Assembly (NCBI RefSeq): GCF_029931775.1 | Contig: NC_079312.1 | Location: 115,814,872 to 115,878,871, forward strand | DNA: 64,000 bases | Direction: 5' to 3' | Source of the DNA: Euleptes europaea | Taxonomy: Eukaryota; Chordata; Lepidosauria; Squamata; Sphaerodactylidae | Part shown: in pieces, positions 1-10,845 of the stretch | Position numbering within the stretch: position 1 is the stretch's first letter | How the letters are laid out: every line of letters begins with the position of its first letter | The notes under the pieces: model-generated | The model's input: only the letters and a program-made list of their open reading frames with translations | The model's database searches: none | Told to the model about the DNA's origin: nothing | Translations under genes and position numbers: made by a program

Positions 1-2
1 CA

Positions 3-290
3 CAAGAAGGGTACAGTAGCAAGGCAGGAGAGCCTTGAGGTACATTTGTTTGGATGGGGGTTAAGGTTTGGAGAGCAGCATGCAAGTGGAGGGAATGCAG
101 ACTGCAAGGCAAAATTTGGCACACTGAGGAAGAGGTAGACTGATAAGGGAAAGGCATTTGGTGGCGCAAGAAGGGTACAGTAGCAAGGCCGGAGAGCCTT
201 GAGGTACATTTGCTTGGATGGGGGTTAAGGTTTGGAGAGCAGCATGCAAGTGAAGGGAATGCAGACCTCAAGGCAAAATTTGGCACACTA
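3..290. repeat. Two-copy tandem duplication, period 164 bp
   Basis: The segment beginning CAAGAAGGGTACAGTAGC at 3 recurs at 167 with only scattered differences, and similarity continues to about 290. It lies 5' of the lectin exon at 835, so it is probably intronic in that gene. I recognise no repeat family. Confidence 0.9.
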
Positions 291-834
291 GGGCAGGCAC
301 TGGAAGAAGAGAGGAAGGACCTTTATCCTTCATGACTGGAATGTATGTAATCCTAGCGGATACAGCTTGCAGTCAGCCAAGAAAACCCAGAACCTGTCTC
401 CTCCCTAAGGAACATAGTGCTCTCTCTATGCCCGTGTCAGTAAAATGCTGCCTGCTTTGTAAAAGTGAAACCAATAGAGGCAGAGACTGCAATTACTAGA
501 GAAACCAGAACAAAATGAAAGAAAATCATAGTTTTTTTTTCATTATAGCCTGTTTAGATGGGGATTTTGTTTCATTTACCTATTAAGTGGAATAATTATG
601 GAACACCCCACTTGTGTAATTATTGCAACTAACAATGAAAGAAATGCACAAGGCTATTTCTGGGAAAGAATGTGGAGGTTTTGCAGACCCAAACTCTCAA
701 TGATGTGATGTAGCCCAAAGTGAAGGGCGTTTCTCCACACAGCTCATTGCTGGGAATAAGAGTGTTCTCCTAATCTTGTGTAAAAACAGACTCCCAGGAA
801 TTTTACTGACACTTCCATCACTTTTCTTCCACAG
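291..834 (+). other. Probable last intron of the upstream lectin gene
   Basis: No gene or repeat is recognised here. The stretch ends in a pyrimidine-rich tract and the acceptor CTTCCACAG directly before the lectin exon at 835. Confidence 0.5.
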
Positions 835-976
835 CCACTGGTCTCTTTTTCAGCCTGATGATTATGACAGCGGTGAGGACTGTGGTACGATGAAATACAG
901 TGGCTATTGGAATGATTATGGATGTGGTAACACATTGGAAGGCTGTATTTGTGAAATGTCATGGGATTGCCAATAG
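835..976 (+). CDS. C-type lectin, last exon (galactose-type QPD motif), gene continues upstream of window
   Basis: This is the final coding exon of a C-type lectin-like domain. After the acceptor CTTCCACAG the frame reads HWSLFQPDDYDSGEDCG and then YWNDYGC and CICEM before a TAG stop at 974-976. QPD is the calcium-site motif of galactose-binding lectins; WND is the second calcium-ligand motif; the cysteines of the two C-terminal disulfides are present. The protein ends about six residues after CICEM, normal for the family. The exon starts with the third base of a split codon, the same phase as exon 5 of the second lectin in this window (24811-37931). Together they suggest a local lectin cluster. 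Earlier exons lie outside the window, so completeness is unknown. Sugar preference is inferred from the motif only. Confidence 0.85.
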
Positions 977-2097
977 TGATCAGCAAGAACAGAATCCAAA
1001 ATGCAGAAGATTTCCTCTTCATGACTCTGGTCTAAAACGCATGGTCACTTAGCACAGTTCCAGCCCAGTTCCATCCCCGTTCCACCCAGGACCAAATGAA
1101 CCCACATTACCTGGAATGAGCAGGGACTAAACTATGTGCAAATGGATCCATGTAAACAGAAAATGTGGGTTCCTGCTGAGTAAGCCCCCCACCCCAGCTC
1201 CTGGTGATTGGTCCTTTCGAATTGCCTAATGGAGGCTCCCCCCCCCCCGGCTTGTAATTTTAAAAGCATTTTAAGAACTAAAAAACAAAAAACGGAGCTA
1301 CCTTAAAGAAGGGGGGGGGAAATCCAAGCCTCGTTTTAAAAAAGACTTTCTTTTTCTCAGAAAAAGCTCCCAAGTAGCAGCAGGCAGGAAGCATTTGAAT
1401 TCCTGCCTCTTCACAAACTGCCTCGTGATTGGCTGTGAGGGATGCCAATCATCTGTGTTTCCCCTATTTCTGTTTCTGTTTCTCCCAGAAGAGGAATGGG
1501 AAAAGGCGGGTTCATTTCGCTTCGATACAGGGCTGAAAGAAGAGTAAATAAGGTACCGTCCGTTTGCGAAGATTTGATCCTGGGTGAAACTGGGAGGGAA
1601 CGGGGCTGTAACTGGGCTAACTGACCATGCGTTTTAGACCTCTGTCACTCTGCTCGGGCTTTTGCTGAAACAGATCTTCCAGCAATGCAAACTCTGACAC
1701 CCTCTGTAAGGTGGCTATGGCAAATTACTTTTACTCATGAGGCTACAGTAGTCACATTTAAGTTAGTGTAAACCTGCAGTAACTATACCTTATCTGATTC
1801 TTAATGCTTACAAATAAGGGCCAATATACTTCTAAGACTGAGGGAGGGAGCAGAACTGTGTTACCACCCCTCCCACAAACATGTGAACATACATTCAGAT
1901 TAACATGGGGAATTAGCTTGCGTGTTTGTGCAAGGCACAGCAAACCAGGATCGTTTATCTAAAGAGGTGGCTGTGACTAGCAAGTCTTCAGTGGGAAAAG
2001 GATGACAAAGATCTGATTTATTGAGTTTATTGAGGGATTTGGTACAATAGTGGGGGCACTTATCCTCAGCAAATATTAGTGGTACTAAACCAAAGCA
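977..2097. other. 3' flank of the lectin exon, no further gene seen
   Basis: Probable 3' untranslated region followed by unassigned sequence with short C, A and G homopolymer tracts near 1230-1320. No canonical AATAAA was found close to the stop, so the transcript end is not placed. Confidence 0.4.
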
Positions 2098-2400
2098 AGA
2101 GCCCAGTGGTGCAGAGTGGTAAGCTGCAGTACTGCAGTCTAAGCTCTGCTCACGACCTGAGTTCGATCCCAACAGAAGTCAGTTTCAGGTAGCTTGCTCA
2201 AGGTTGACTCAGCCTTCCATCCTTCCGAGGTCGGCAAAATGAACACCCAGCTTGCTGGGGGTAAAGGGAAGATGACTGGAGAAGGCACTGGCAAATCACC
2301 CCGCAAACACAGTCTGCCTAGTAAACGTCGGGATGTGACATCACCTCATGGGTCAGGAATGACCTGGTGCTTGCACAGGGGAACTTTACCTTTTTTTTAA
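2098..2400 (+). repeat. tRNA-derived SINE, family A
   Basis: The head has an A-box-like TGGTGCAGAGTGG and a B-box-like GAGTTCGATCC about 50 bases on. It is followed by a long body shared almost entirely with the copy at 42957-43258 and a T-rich end. Both copies are on the plus strand. Confidence 0.8.
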
Positions 2401-2699
2401 ACCAAAGCACAGACATATTCCTTATCTTAATTAATATAGCAACAACAACCAACATTCAGCAGAGCTACTCCAATCTGGAGTGGGAGTTAATCTTTGAGCT
2501 AAAGGTGTACATGTGGAATAGTGGTTTGGAAAATGGGGTGGGGATAGATCAAGGGGAGAGCAAAGATTACCTGTCCTATTCTGAGAAGAAATCAGATGGA
2601 AGAAGGAGAGATCCAGTTTGTGATGGGAGTCTGTTGCAGTTTAGCTGGTATCCAGGATCAGACTCTCTTTTCTGGCTCTAAAGCCAGGTTAGTTAGACT

Positions 2700-2882
2700 G
2701 TTTTTGGCCATAGCATAAAAGTCACATTCGGCTTATGGCAACCCCATCAAGGGACTTTCAGGCAACAGGCAGAGGTGATTTGCCATTGCCTACCTCTGCA
2801 GAGACTTCCTTGTTGGTCTCCCACCCAAGTACCAAGCCTGCCTGAATTTCGAAGTCTGACAAGATTGGGCTATTCTATACCA
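2700..2882 (-). repeat. 5S rRNA-derived SINE (5S-Sauria type)
   Basis: On the minus strand the head resembles the promoter-containing part of 5S rRNA (compare the plus-strand reading GTCTCCCACCCAAGTACC). The tail, seen on plus as TTATGGCAACCCCATCAAG, is the Sauria/Bov-B-type SINE tail. A second copy is at 45488-45675. Confidence 0.7.
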
Positions 2883-4429
2883 TTCCACATCCCACTTCTA
2901 GATTAACATTTGCTAAAAATTGGAAACAATAAATTTTACATTGTAAATACCAGTGGGTATATAAAAATAAAGAAGTGTATAAATATTAACAGCCTTACGA
3001 AGAGTTAATCACATGGATAGATTAGATAAAATATGGTATTAAGGGCTTCAGCAGAGCCTCTGCAGTTGCAGTGTTAATGGTTTAATATACTCTAATTCAT
3101 GTAAATAGATTTTGTTTACAGGTTTACTTTGTAATAAAAACTTTTCGTTTATTTGGTATTTAGATCTACTGTCTTGCTTTTTATTTTCTAGGTTTTTGGT
3201 TTGTTGTAAGCAATATATCCTACATCTAAAACTGAACCTAGTACCCATGCAAATCGATACATCCAGAGAATTGGCCCAGGTTCAGATACGGGACATTCTT
3301 TTTCAGACCTGGAGAGGAGGAGCCACCACTGTTCCCTTCTGCCACCAACATCAGCTTCACCACTGCCTCTCCTCTGCAGGCAGGGGAGGAGGAGCGGGAG
3401 CCAACGCACTCCCCCAAGGTGGCAACATTGCAGGCAAGTTGGGGAGAAGGAGCAGGAACCACTTCTGCCAACCACTCCACCACTGATGCCAGCCCCATCA
3501 TCACCACCCCTCCTCTGCAGCCGGGTGGACAGGGGAGGGGCAAATGAGAGTGGGTACATGAGCTGCCTGGTGAGTGAGGGTGAAGGATGAGGTTCTCTGC
3601 TAGTCCCCCACTTGTCCTATGCCTAATGCTGAACCTGGCCCCATGTGGGTATATTTTTGCAGACCTGGGGGAAGCTTCTGATTATTAGAACTACTAATTG
3701 CCTCCTCACCACCATCCTGGACTGCTAGTTATAACTCAGTTACCTAGCGAGCAAAAGCAGGTTCATAGCTACCTATTCAAAGATCAAGGAAGGCTGGGAA
3801 GACCTGACCCTCACAGGCTTGTGGGCCTCTCGACTCTCAGACTGCTGAGTACTAGGAGCGAGAGGAGGTCAAGGCAGGGATAGACCTTTGGCAGCCTCAA
3901 GACACAGCAGGACATCCAAGGCTGCCTTCCTTCTATCTAGACTTTTCTCCATTTCCACTGGTCAGGAGTGGTGCTGTAGTGATAGTCCCTCCTTAGAGAT
4001 AGGTACGGATGCATGGAGTTAATTCTTCCCTAATTTATTATTGACTTGGGCACCCAGAAGACAACCCCTCCCTATGAATAACTTCTAATATCCCTAAAAC
4101 AGTATGCCAAGGAGAGTACTTCTTGTTGGTCATGAGACTGTTCTTCTTGTTTGTCAGAGTTGCAGGTTTTCCTAGGGATCTCAGACATCTTTTGCTTCCT
4201 CAGCAAACAGCAGTGCATTCTAGGAACTTCAGGTAAAGATTTTCAAGTTGGGGGTCAAGGAAGAGTACCCTGTATAACCTACTGACACTTGCATACAATT
4301 CTGGGGGTCCTCTTTATGTGTGGGACCTAGACTCATGCAGTCTGGTTGCCTCTAACAGTGGTTTCTAATATGTCAGAACTTCTCTTGGCTTCTCACCATC
4401 TCCTTATCTCAGTTGGCAAAGCTGAAAGA
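2883..4429. other. Long stretch without recognised genes
   Basis: No supported gene. A GC-rich patch near 3290-3560 is open in several frames but is low in complexity and has no recognisable product. The rest is unassigned. Confidence 0.4.
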
Positions 4430-4481
4430 GAGTTGGTTTTTATACCCCACTTTTTCTCTTCCATTAAGGAATTCCAAAGCG
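4430..4481 (-). repeat. SINE family B, 3' part, split by the L1
   Basis: On the minus strand this is the SINE B tail (CTTTGGAATTCC ... TATAAAAACCAACTCT). The remainder continues at 10637 after the L1, which shows that the L1 inserted into this SINE. Its last 16 bases, AAGGAATTCCAAAGCG, are the left target-site duplication of the L1. Confidence 0.85.
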
Positions 4482-5329
4482 GACTTCCGGATCCGGGCTG
4501 AGTCCCGCGGCAGCAGATTGCGCCCTCGGCTCGAGCGTAGCCCCGGGGGGGGGAGGGAAAATCCCCCCTTTGACATCGGGCTCGCGGCGCCCCCCGGGTG
4601 AGGGGGGGATGCTGACTGGCGCGCCGGCAGGCTCTTTGCCCTGGGAGCGGCCGTTGCCTCCACAGCGGCGACGGAACGCTCGGGCGAGTGAGCGGAGGAG
4701 CCGGCGCCATTTTTAAAGAGCCGGCGCGGTGCGGAGGCTTGGATCTTTCAAAAGGTTTTCTTTCTTTTTTTTAAATAAAATTAAAACAAAATACACATAG
4801 AGGTGCCTGACAGTAAGGAAATAGTCTGAAAGCAAGCTGGACTGTATTCTGGGCTCGCTAACGGACTGAAATTGAAACTTGGATTTTTGCCAGCTGTTAC
4901 GCACTTGAAATTGCTTGTGCCAGGCAATCTGACACGAGTGTGCCAAGGGAAATTCAGAAGGTTGCAATACTGGCAGAAAATAGCTGAATAAACAACAATG
5001 TGCTAATGTGCTACTCTATCTGACTATTGTCTAAGGCAAATGATCGTTAAGCTGATGATATAAACTACAGCTCCCCCCCCCACTCCTGTTTTTGTGGATT
5101 ACCAGCAGCCAAGGTAAATCTGTGGCAAAGGATTACTAAGTGGATGATATAAATTACACCTTCTCTTCCCACCCTCTTGCTTTGTGGATTACAAGTTGTT
5201 AATAAGCTGGAATCTATTTGATTATTGTAGACTGTTTGTGGTAAAGGACTACTAAGCTAACGATATAAACTACACTCTCTTTTTCACATCTTCTGTTTTG
5301 TGGATTATAAATAGTTTTTGCAAGGGGGA
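4482..5329 (+). promoter_or_regulatory. L1 5' UTR / internal promoter with three imperfect repeats
   Basis: The first 250 bases are very GC- and CpG-rich, as expected for an internal RNA polymerase II promoter. From about 5035 to 5312 an A/T-rich unit occurs three times: a 'GATATAAACTACA'-like core, then a C/T-rich tract, then TTTGTGGATTA. The cores lie at about 5054, 5143 and 5259, so spacing is about 90 and 116 bases. This resembles the monomer organisation of some L1 5' UTRs, but a promoter role for the units is not shown. Confidence 0.6.
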
Positions 5330-6493
5330 ATGGGAGATAAAGACAAAGAGAAAGAAAAAAAAGACTTAGAAAAGCATCCCAAAGGACTTATTAAAGAATC
5401 TAAACAGTTGCAGCTTCAACAGTCACTGTTACCTTACAGAAGAGCCTCCATTCCTAGCCCTGCAGCTTCACCAGCTTCTTCACCAACAGCATTGGTCTCA
5501 TTATCAGCAAAGATGTCAAAAAAACCGGATGCTACGTTGAACTCTATACAAGATATGCTGGCAAAAACTCTTCAGGAGGTGACAGCTATGAAGCAGGAAA
5601 TGACTTCAGTAAAGCAAGAGATGACATCAGTGAAGCAGGAGGTAGAATCAGTTAAACAAGGCTTGCTCCAAAATACAGCAGTGATTGGGCAAAACACTGC
5701 TGCTATTTCAGCACTGCAAGACTCCATATCAACTCTGACAGTAAGACAGAACAACCTGGAAGAGAAAGTTCAGAAACATTCAAAAGATAATAAAGAAACC
5801 AGAAAAAGGGTTGATGGTTTAGAGATGGCAATGGAGGCGCGTGCTGAGAGAGAAGAAAGACAAGACGACCACACTGCAATGTTGGAACTAAAGATAAAGG
5901 AGAGCTGGATACGTTTACGCGGTCTCAGAGAAAAAGTGGAGGGAAAAGATCTTAAAAATTATTTGAAAGGACTGTTGGCTGATTTTCTTCAGGAGGATGA
6001 AACGATTGTTGAAGGAATGATTATAACAGCTTACAGAGTTAACTCTGCATACGCAAAGAAAAACAAAGTTCCAAGGGACTGTTTGGTGCAATTTTTTTCC
6101 AGAAGTCATCGGGACCTAATTCTGAATAAGCATTATCAAACTCCACTTACTATAGAAGGTACACCGATGAGATTGATGAAGGAGATCCCGGGAAGATTGT
6201 TGAGAAAAAGAAAAGAATTTGCAGAGATTGTGGAAAGACTTAGATTTAATGGAATCCAACACAGATGGGAATTTCCGCTGGGAATCTCGTTTTTCTACAA
6301 AGCTAAAAGATTCAAGCTCACAGATACTGTAAAAGCAGATCAATTTTTGAGAAGATATGGAGGGGACTTACGTAAACCACCACAACAAACACCAAAAGAA
6401 CTTGTGGAAAAAAAGGTCCCAGAAGAAGAGAAGGCCACAGAAGCAAGCGGGGGGGCCAAACAGTCATCGTCGGAAGAGGAAGATGATGGCTGA
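5330..6493 (+). CDS. L1 ORF1 protein (RNA-binding, coiled coil), 387 aa
   Basis: This encodes the RNA-binding ORF1 protein that coats L1 RNA and forms trimers in the cytoplasmic RNP. The first ATG of the open frame is at 5330; the frame is also open for four codons upstream. A lysine/glutamate-rich N terminus and a proline/serine-rich stretch are followed by a long coiled coil (about residues 65-190). The coil contains heptad-like repeats such as EMTSVKQ twice in a row. The segment IKESWIRLRGLREK marks the start of the RRM-like core. A basic C-terminal domain follows (MKEIPGRLLRKRKEF ... FKLTDTVKADQFL). The C-terminal end is rich in glutamate and serine. Length and layout match vertebrate L1 ORF1. 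Confidence 0.92.
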   Translation: MGDKDKEKEKKDLEKHPKGLIKESKQLQLQQSLLPYRRASIPSPAASPASSPTALVSLSAKMSKKPDATLNSIQDMLAKTLQEVTAMKQEMTSVKQEMTSVKQEVESVKQGLLQNTAVIGQNTAAISALQDSISTLTVRQNNLEEKVQKHSKDNKETRKRVDGLEMAMEARAEREERQDDHTAMLELKIKESWIRLRGLREKVEGKDLKNYLKGLLADFLQEDETIVEGMIITAYRVNSAYAKKNKVPRDCLVQFFSRSHRDLILNKHYQTPLTIEGTPMRLMKEIPGRLLRKRKEFAEIVERLRFNGIQHRWEFPLGISFFYKAKRFKLTDTVKADQFLRRYGGDLRKPPQQTPKELVEKKVPEEEKATEASGGAKQSSSEEEDDG

Positions 6494-6588
6494 ACCATGT
6501 TATAGGGAAAATATTGGAACGGGGGGAGGGAAGGAAGGGGAATGATTTTAGAATAATAATAAAGAATGGGGTTTGATTGAATATTGAA

Positions 6589-9500
6589 ATGCTCCAAATA
6601 ATATCATGGAATGTTAATGGTTTAAATTCTCCCAACAAAAGGAAAAAAATATTTTACCATTTACAAAAGTTAAAAGCTAATATTTTTTGTTTACAAGAAA
6701 CTCATATTTTACCAAAAGATATTGTAAGATTGGAACAGGCAAAATTGGGTAAACTATTTACATCATGTAATGAGAAGAGAAAAACAAATGGTATAGCTAT
6801 GTATGTTCCATTAATATTAGAACCCAAGAAGGTATATGCGGATAAGGAAGGGAGGATTCTTTTGGTAGAAATTGTCTCTGGTTTTCAAAAAATTTTGTTA
6901 GTTGGTATCTATGCTCCAAATACTAAGCAAAAAATATTTTATGAGAAAATAGCATTGATACTAGCGGAATATGCAAATGATAAGATGATATGGATGGGAG
7001 ACTTTAATGGGGTTATGGAGCCTAGGTTGGACAGATCCTCAAAGAAGAAAAAGGGTAAATGCGAGGGTAAGCTACCAGATATTTTTAATAATCTTATAGA
7101 ACAGTGGGAAATGTTTGATATATGGAGATTGTTAAATGGAAAAAAAAAGGGATATACTTTTTATTCATCTAGACATTCTTCTCATTCAAGAATAGATATG
7201 TTCTGGATTTCTAAAAGTATTACAGGACGATCGGAAACCCCGGAAATATTGCCTAAAGTATTGTCAGATCATAATGCGCTTTTGATTAGAATTCATCTTG
7301 AAGATAGAAGAAATAAACCATGGGGTATAAATGAATATTTACTGAAAAATAAAAAAATAGTGGACAAGTTAAAAGTAGATATACAGAACTTTTTTTTAGA
7401 AAATGTAGAGAATGGAGTATCAGATGAAATAGTATGGGATGCTAGCAAGTCAGTAATTAGAGGACTTTTGATACAGCAAAATTCAAGATGGTTCAAAGAA
7501 AAGGAGAGGCGAAAGAAAAAGATTTTAGATGAAATTAAACAAGGAGAAAGGCAGCTTAGAAAATTGCAAGATAAATTATTAAAAAAAGAACAGTTGGAAA
7601 ATCTAAAAAAGCTACAATGTCAATATGAATTTTTATTAATTTCGGAAATAGAAAAAAAAATTATGTACAATAGACAGAAATTTTTTGAACATGCTAATAA
7701 AGCGGGTAAATTATTAGCATGGCAAATTAAATCTAAGGAGAAGAAATTACCAATATTAAAAATTAAGAGGGATGGGAAAATAATAACTGATAAACAAAAA
7801 ATTATGGACATATTTAGAGATTATTATTCGAATTTATATAAACAAAATGTAGAGCTAGAGAGGGAAATAGATAGTTATTTAAATAAATTTAACTGGGATC
7901 GGATATCGCAAGAACATAAAGATTTATTAGATTCTGATATAACTATGGAGGAATTAAAAATGGCTATTGGAAAAAGTAAACTAAATAAATCACCAGGAGA
8001 AGATGGTTTTACAGCAATTTATTACAAAACTTTTATAGAACAATTAGCTCCACATTTGTTAAAAGTGATGAATCAATGTTTGCAGACGGGGTCCATGCCA
8101 CAAACCTGGAAACAAGCAAATATAGTGTTAATCCCAAAACCAAATTCAGACTTACTGGATGTTAAAAATTATAGACCAATTTCCTTATTAAATAATGATT
8201 ATAAATTATTTGTAGCTATTTTAGCAAACAGACTTAAAACTGTACTGAATCAGGTTATACATGAAGATCAGGCTGGCTTTCTACCAGGAAGACACATTAA
8301 TCAAAATGTTAGAATAGTGTTAGATATTTTGGAATATGCAGAATCTACTACTGAACCTATTGCAATGATTTTTTTAGACGCAGAAAAAGCATTTGATAAT
8401 GTTAATTGGAAATTTATGAAAAAAGTAATAGAATACATGGGTTTCGGAAAAAACTTTCGAACAGCTATTGATAAAATTTATACTCATCAAACAGCTAGAT
8501 TGTTAATTAATGGGAGTATGACGTCGCAATTTGAAATCCAAAAGGGTACAAGACAAGGATGTCCGTTATCCCCATTATTGTTTATATTAATATTAGAAGT
8601 ATTATTGTGTAAGATTAGAAATGATATAGAATTAACTGGTTGTAAAGTTGGGAAAAATTATTTTAAGGTTAAAGCATATGCTGATGATTTAGTTTGTTTT
8701 TTATCTAATCCTAATGATCAAATTGGAAAATGGAATAAAACTTTGGAGGTTTACGGAAAACTGGCAGGTTTTAAAATAAATAAAAGTAAAACGAAAATAT
8801 TGGTGAAGAAATTGACGATATTGCAGCAGCAAGAACTATCACAACATTCAGGATTTTCAATTGAATCGAAAATAAAGTATTTGGGTATATGGTTAACCCC
8901 TAACAATCTTAATTTATTCAAAAATAATTATGTCAAAATATGGCAAGAAATTAATAAAGATTTAGAAAATTGGAGTAAAATACCACTAACATTATGGGGA
9001 AGAATTGCCGTGGTAAAAATGATGGTTTTGCCTAAAATGCTTTTTCTGTTTCAAAATTTACCAATTATAAAAGGGGTTAAAATATTTAAAATTTGGAGAA
9101 GAGACATTTTAAATTTTTTATGGGGAAAGGAAAAGCATAGGATTGCATACAATAATTTAATTGAATTAAAAGAAACAGGAGGGTTAGGGTTACCGGATTT
9201 AAGAATGTATTATGAAGCAGCTTGTTTTACGTGGTTAAAGACTTGGATATTATTAGAAAATATTAAACTTTTAGAATTAGAAGGCTTTAATCTACGTTTT
9301 GGATGGCATGCATATTTATGGTATGAAAAGGAAAAGGTAAACAAAGATTTTAATAATCATATTATTAGAAAAGGATTATTCCAAATCTGGAAAAAATATA
9401 AAAAGACTTTGGAATTTAGGACTCCAGGATGGATTAATCCAATTGAAGCATTTATGAAAAGAGGAACCCATCTAAACTTAGACATAGAAAGATATAGTGA

Positions 9501-10347
9501 AATTATAAAATTTACTGAAGGAGGATGGGAGTTAAAAAGTAAGGAAGAACTTAATATTAAAGATTGGTTTATGTATTATAAACTAAAAGAGATATTTAAT
9601 AAAGATAACCAATTGGGTTTTAATAAATCTAAATCTAATTTAGAAAAAATATTAATGAAAGGAAATAAAGGCTTGATTGGTAGAATATACAAAATATTAA
9701 GTGAAATCAATTTAGAACAGGAAAGAATTAAACCAGTAATGGTAAAATGGATGAGAGAATTAGGATATAATATAGAATTAGATATCTGGGAAAATTTATG
9801 GAAAAGAGAGTTTAAATTCACAATTACGAATGAAATCAGGGAAAATTTATATAAAATGTTTTATAGATGGTATATAACACCGGTGTTGATAGCTAAAATA
9901 AAAAAAGGGGAGACGGATTTATGTTGGAAATGTGGAAAGGAAACAGGTACCTTTATGCATGCATGGTGGACTTGTAAAAAAATTAAAAATTTTTGGAAAA
10001 AAGTTGTTAGGGAAACTAACAACTTGATTAATACTACAGTGAAAAGAAAACCGGCATTTTGTTTAATGGGAATCCCACAAGGAAATTTGAATAATAATGA
10101 TAGAATTATATGTCAATACAGTTTTGCTGCTGCAAGAATTGTAATTGCAAAAATTTGGAAGCAAGTGAATAAACCTCTAATAATTGATTGGAGAGAGAAA
10201 TTATGGACATATATGAGGATGGCCAAATTAACGGAATTCCTTCATGGAAAGGATATGGAAGAATTTAAAAATATGTGGAAAAAGGCCGCCTCATATTGGG
10301 ATAAAATGGCAAAAACGGATTTTATTAAATTATTTAGTGAGTTATAG
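6589..10347 (+). CDS. L1 ORF2 protein (endonuclease, reverse transcriptase), 1252 aa
   Basis: This encodes the L1 enzyme that nicks the target and reverse-transcribes L1 RNA. I chose the first in-frame ATG at 6589, which puts the conserved IISWNVNGLN near the N terminus. The AP-like endonuclease spans about residues 1-240 (CLQETH, GDFNG, SRIDMFW, SDHN). The reverse transcriptase occupies the middle: PGEDG, NYRPISLLN, FLDAEKAFDNV, GTRQGCPLSPLLF and the catalytic KAYADDL. The C-terminal zinc knuckle CWKCGKETGTFMHAWWTC is present. The frame is uninterrupted over 3.76 kb. It is A/T-rich and begins 95 bases after the ORF1 stop, so it depends on reinitiation or a similar downstream start, as is usual for L1. 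Confidence 0.95.
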   Translation: MLQIISWNVNGLNSPNKRKKIFYHLQKLKANIFCLQETHILPKDIVRLEQAKLGKLFTSCNEKRKTNGIAMYVPLILEPKKVYADKEGRILLVEIVSGFQKILLVGIYAPNTKQKIFYEKIALILAEYANDKMIWMGDFNGVMEPRLDRSSKKKKGKCEGKLPDIFNNLIEQWEMFDIWRLLNGKKKGYTFYSSRHSSHSRIDMFWISKSITGRSETPEILPKVLSDHNALLIRIHLEDRRNKPWGINEYLLKNKKIVDKLKVDIQNFFLENVENGVSDEIVWDASKSVIRGLLIQQNSRWFKEKERRKKKILDEIKQGERQLRKLQDKLLKKEQLENLKKLQCQYEFLLISEIEKKIMYNRQKFFEHANKAGKLLAWQIKSKEKKLPILKIKRDGKIITDKQKIMDIFRDYYSNLYKQNVELEREIDSYLNKFNWDRISQEHKDLLDSDITMEELKMAIGKSKLNKSPGEDGFTAIYYKTFIEQLAPHLLKVMNQCLQTGSMPQTWKQANIVLIPKPNSDLLDVKNYRPISLLNNDYKLFVAILANRLKTVLNQVIHEDQAGFLPGRHINQNVRIVLDILEYAESTTEPIAMIFLDAEKAFDNVNWKFMKKVIEYMGFGKNFRTAIDKIYTHQTARLLINGSMTSQFEIQKGTRQGCPLSPLLFILILEVLLCKIRNDIELTGCKVGKNYFKVKAYADDLVCFLSNPNDQIGKWNKTLEVYGKLAGFKINKSKTKILVKKLTILQQQELSQHSGFSIESKIKYLGIWLTPNNLNLFKNNYVKIWQEINKDLENWSKIPLTLWGRIAVVKMMVLPKMLFLFQNLPIIKGVKIFKIWRRDILNFLWGKEKHRIAYNNLIELKETGGLGLPDLRMYYEAACFTWLKTWILLENIKLLELEGFNLRFGWHAYLWYEKEKVNKDFNNHIIRKGLFQIWKKYKKTLEFRTPGWINPIEAFMKRGTHLNLDIERYSEIIKFTEGGWELKSKEELNIKDWFMYYKLKEIFNKDNQLGFNKSKSNLEKILMKGNKGLIGRIYKILSEINLEQERIKPVMVKWMRELGYNIELDIWENLWKREFKFTITNEIRENLYKMFYRWYITPVLIAKIKKGETDLCWKCGKETGTFMHAWWTCKKIKNFWKKVVRETNNLINTTVKRKPAFCLMGIPQGNLNNNDRIICQYSFAAARIVIAKIWKQVNKPLIIDWREKLWTYMRMAKLTEFLHGKDMEEFKNMWKKAASYWDKMAKTDFIKLFSEL

Positions 10348-10636
10348 AAATTAGCAATTTTAAAATATTTTTATATTTTATAGTAATAAATAAGTTTGAA
10401 ACTGTCATAGCACTTCTTCGGAAGTCAGGTGAAGGGTCACAAAGGGTGGTGGGTGGTGGGAAAAGGGGTATCTTATTAGAGTTAATAGTGATATTTTTAA
10501 TTGTATTAGTGAATATATATGGATACTCCTGGTTTCTTCTTATTGTTACTTTGGTTATTATTATAATTATTGTTTTTTGTTGTTGTTATTTTTTTTGTTG
10601 TTGTTGTTAAAAAAAACTAATAAAAATTAAAAAAAA
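10348..10636 (+). other. L1 3' UTR and poly-A end
   Basis: Contains a G-rich tract (GGTGGTGGGTGGTGGG near 10446), a T/G repeat near 10575-10608, the polyadenylation signal AATAAA at 10619-10624 and a short A tail before the right target duplication. Confidence 0.8.
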
Positions 10637-10845
10637 AAGGAATTCCAAAGCGACTTACAATCACCTTCTCCCCCCTCCCCCACAACAGGCACTTTGTAAG
10701 GTAGGGGAGGCTGAGAGAGGTCTGAGAGATCTGTGACTAGCCCAAGGTCACCCAGCAGGCTGCATGTGGAGGAATGGGGAATCTAATCTGGTTCTCCAGA
10801 TTAGAGTCTGCCACTCTTAGCCACTATTCCACGCTGCAGCTTATT
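10637..10845 (-). repeat. SINE family B, 5' part, continuation after the L1
   Basis: Reads on the minus strand as the tRNA-related head (AGTGGCTAAGAGTGGCAGAC-like) and body of SINE B. It begins with the right copy of the L1 target duplication and completes the fragment at 4430-4481. Confidence 0.8.

Larger units (their letters stand above)
4482..10636 (+). mobile_element. Full-length L1 retrotransposon, both ORFs open
   Basis: The element is 6.15 kb: a 5' UTR (4482-5329), ORF1, a 95-base spacer, ORF2, a short 3' UTR and a poly-A-rich end. It is bounded by a perfect 16-bp direct repeat, AAGGAATTCCAAAGCG, at 4466-4481 and 10637-10652. The duplication starts after TT, as expected for an L1 endonuclease nick. 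It split a minus-strand SINE B. An uninterrupted ORF1 and ORF2, complete ends and a perfect target duplication indicate a recent insertion that may still be active. Activity itself cannot be judged from sequence. Confidence 0.95.

Noticed and set aside
2098-2170. tRNA gene
   Set aside because: A and B boxes belong to a SINE head; the cloverleaf is not supported and the body is a shared repeat.
3188-3559. Overlapping open frames in the GC-rich patch
   Set aside because: Both strands are open in several frames through low-complexity sequence with no recognisable product.
4393-4710. Minus-strand frame in the L1 5' region
   Set aside because: Runs through the CpG-rich L1 promoter and across the insertion junction; no product recognised.
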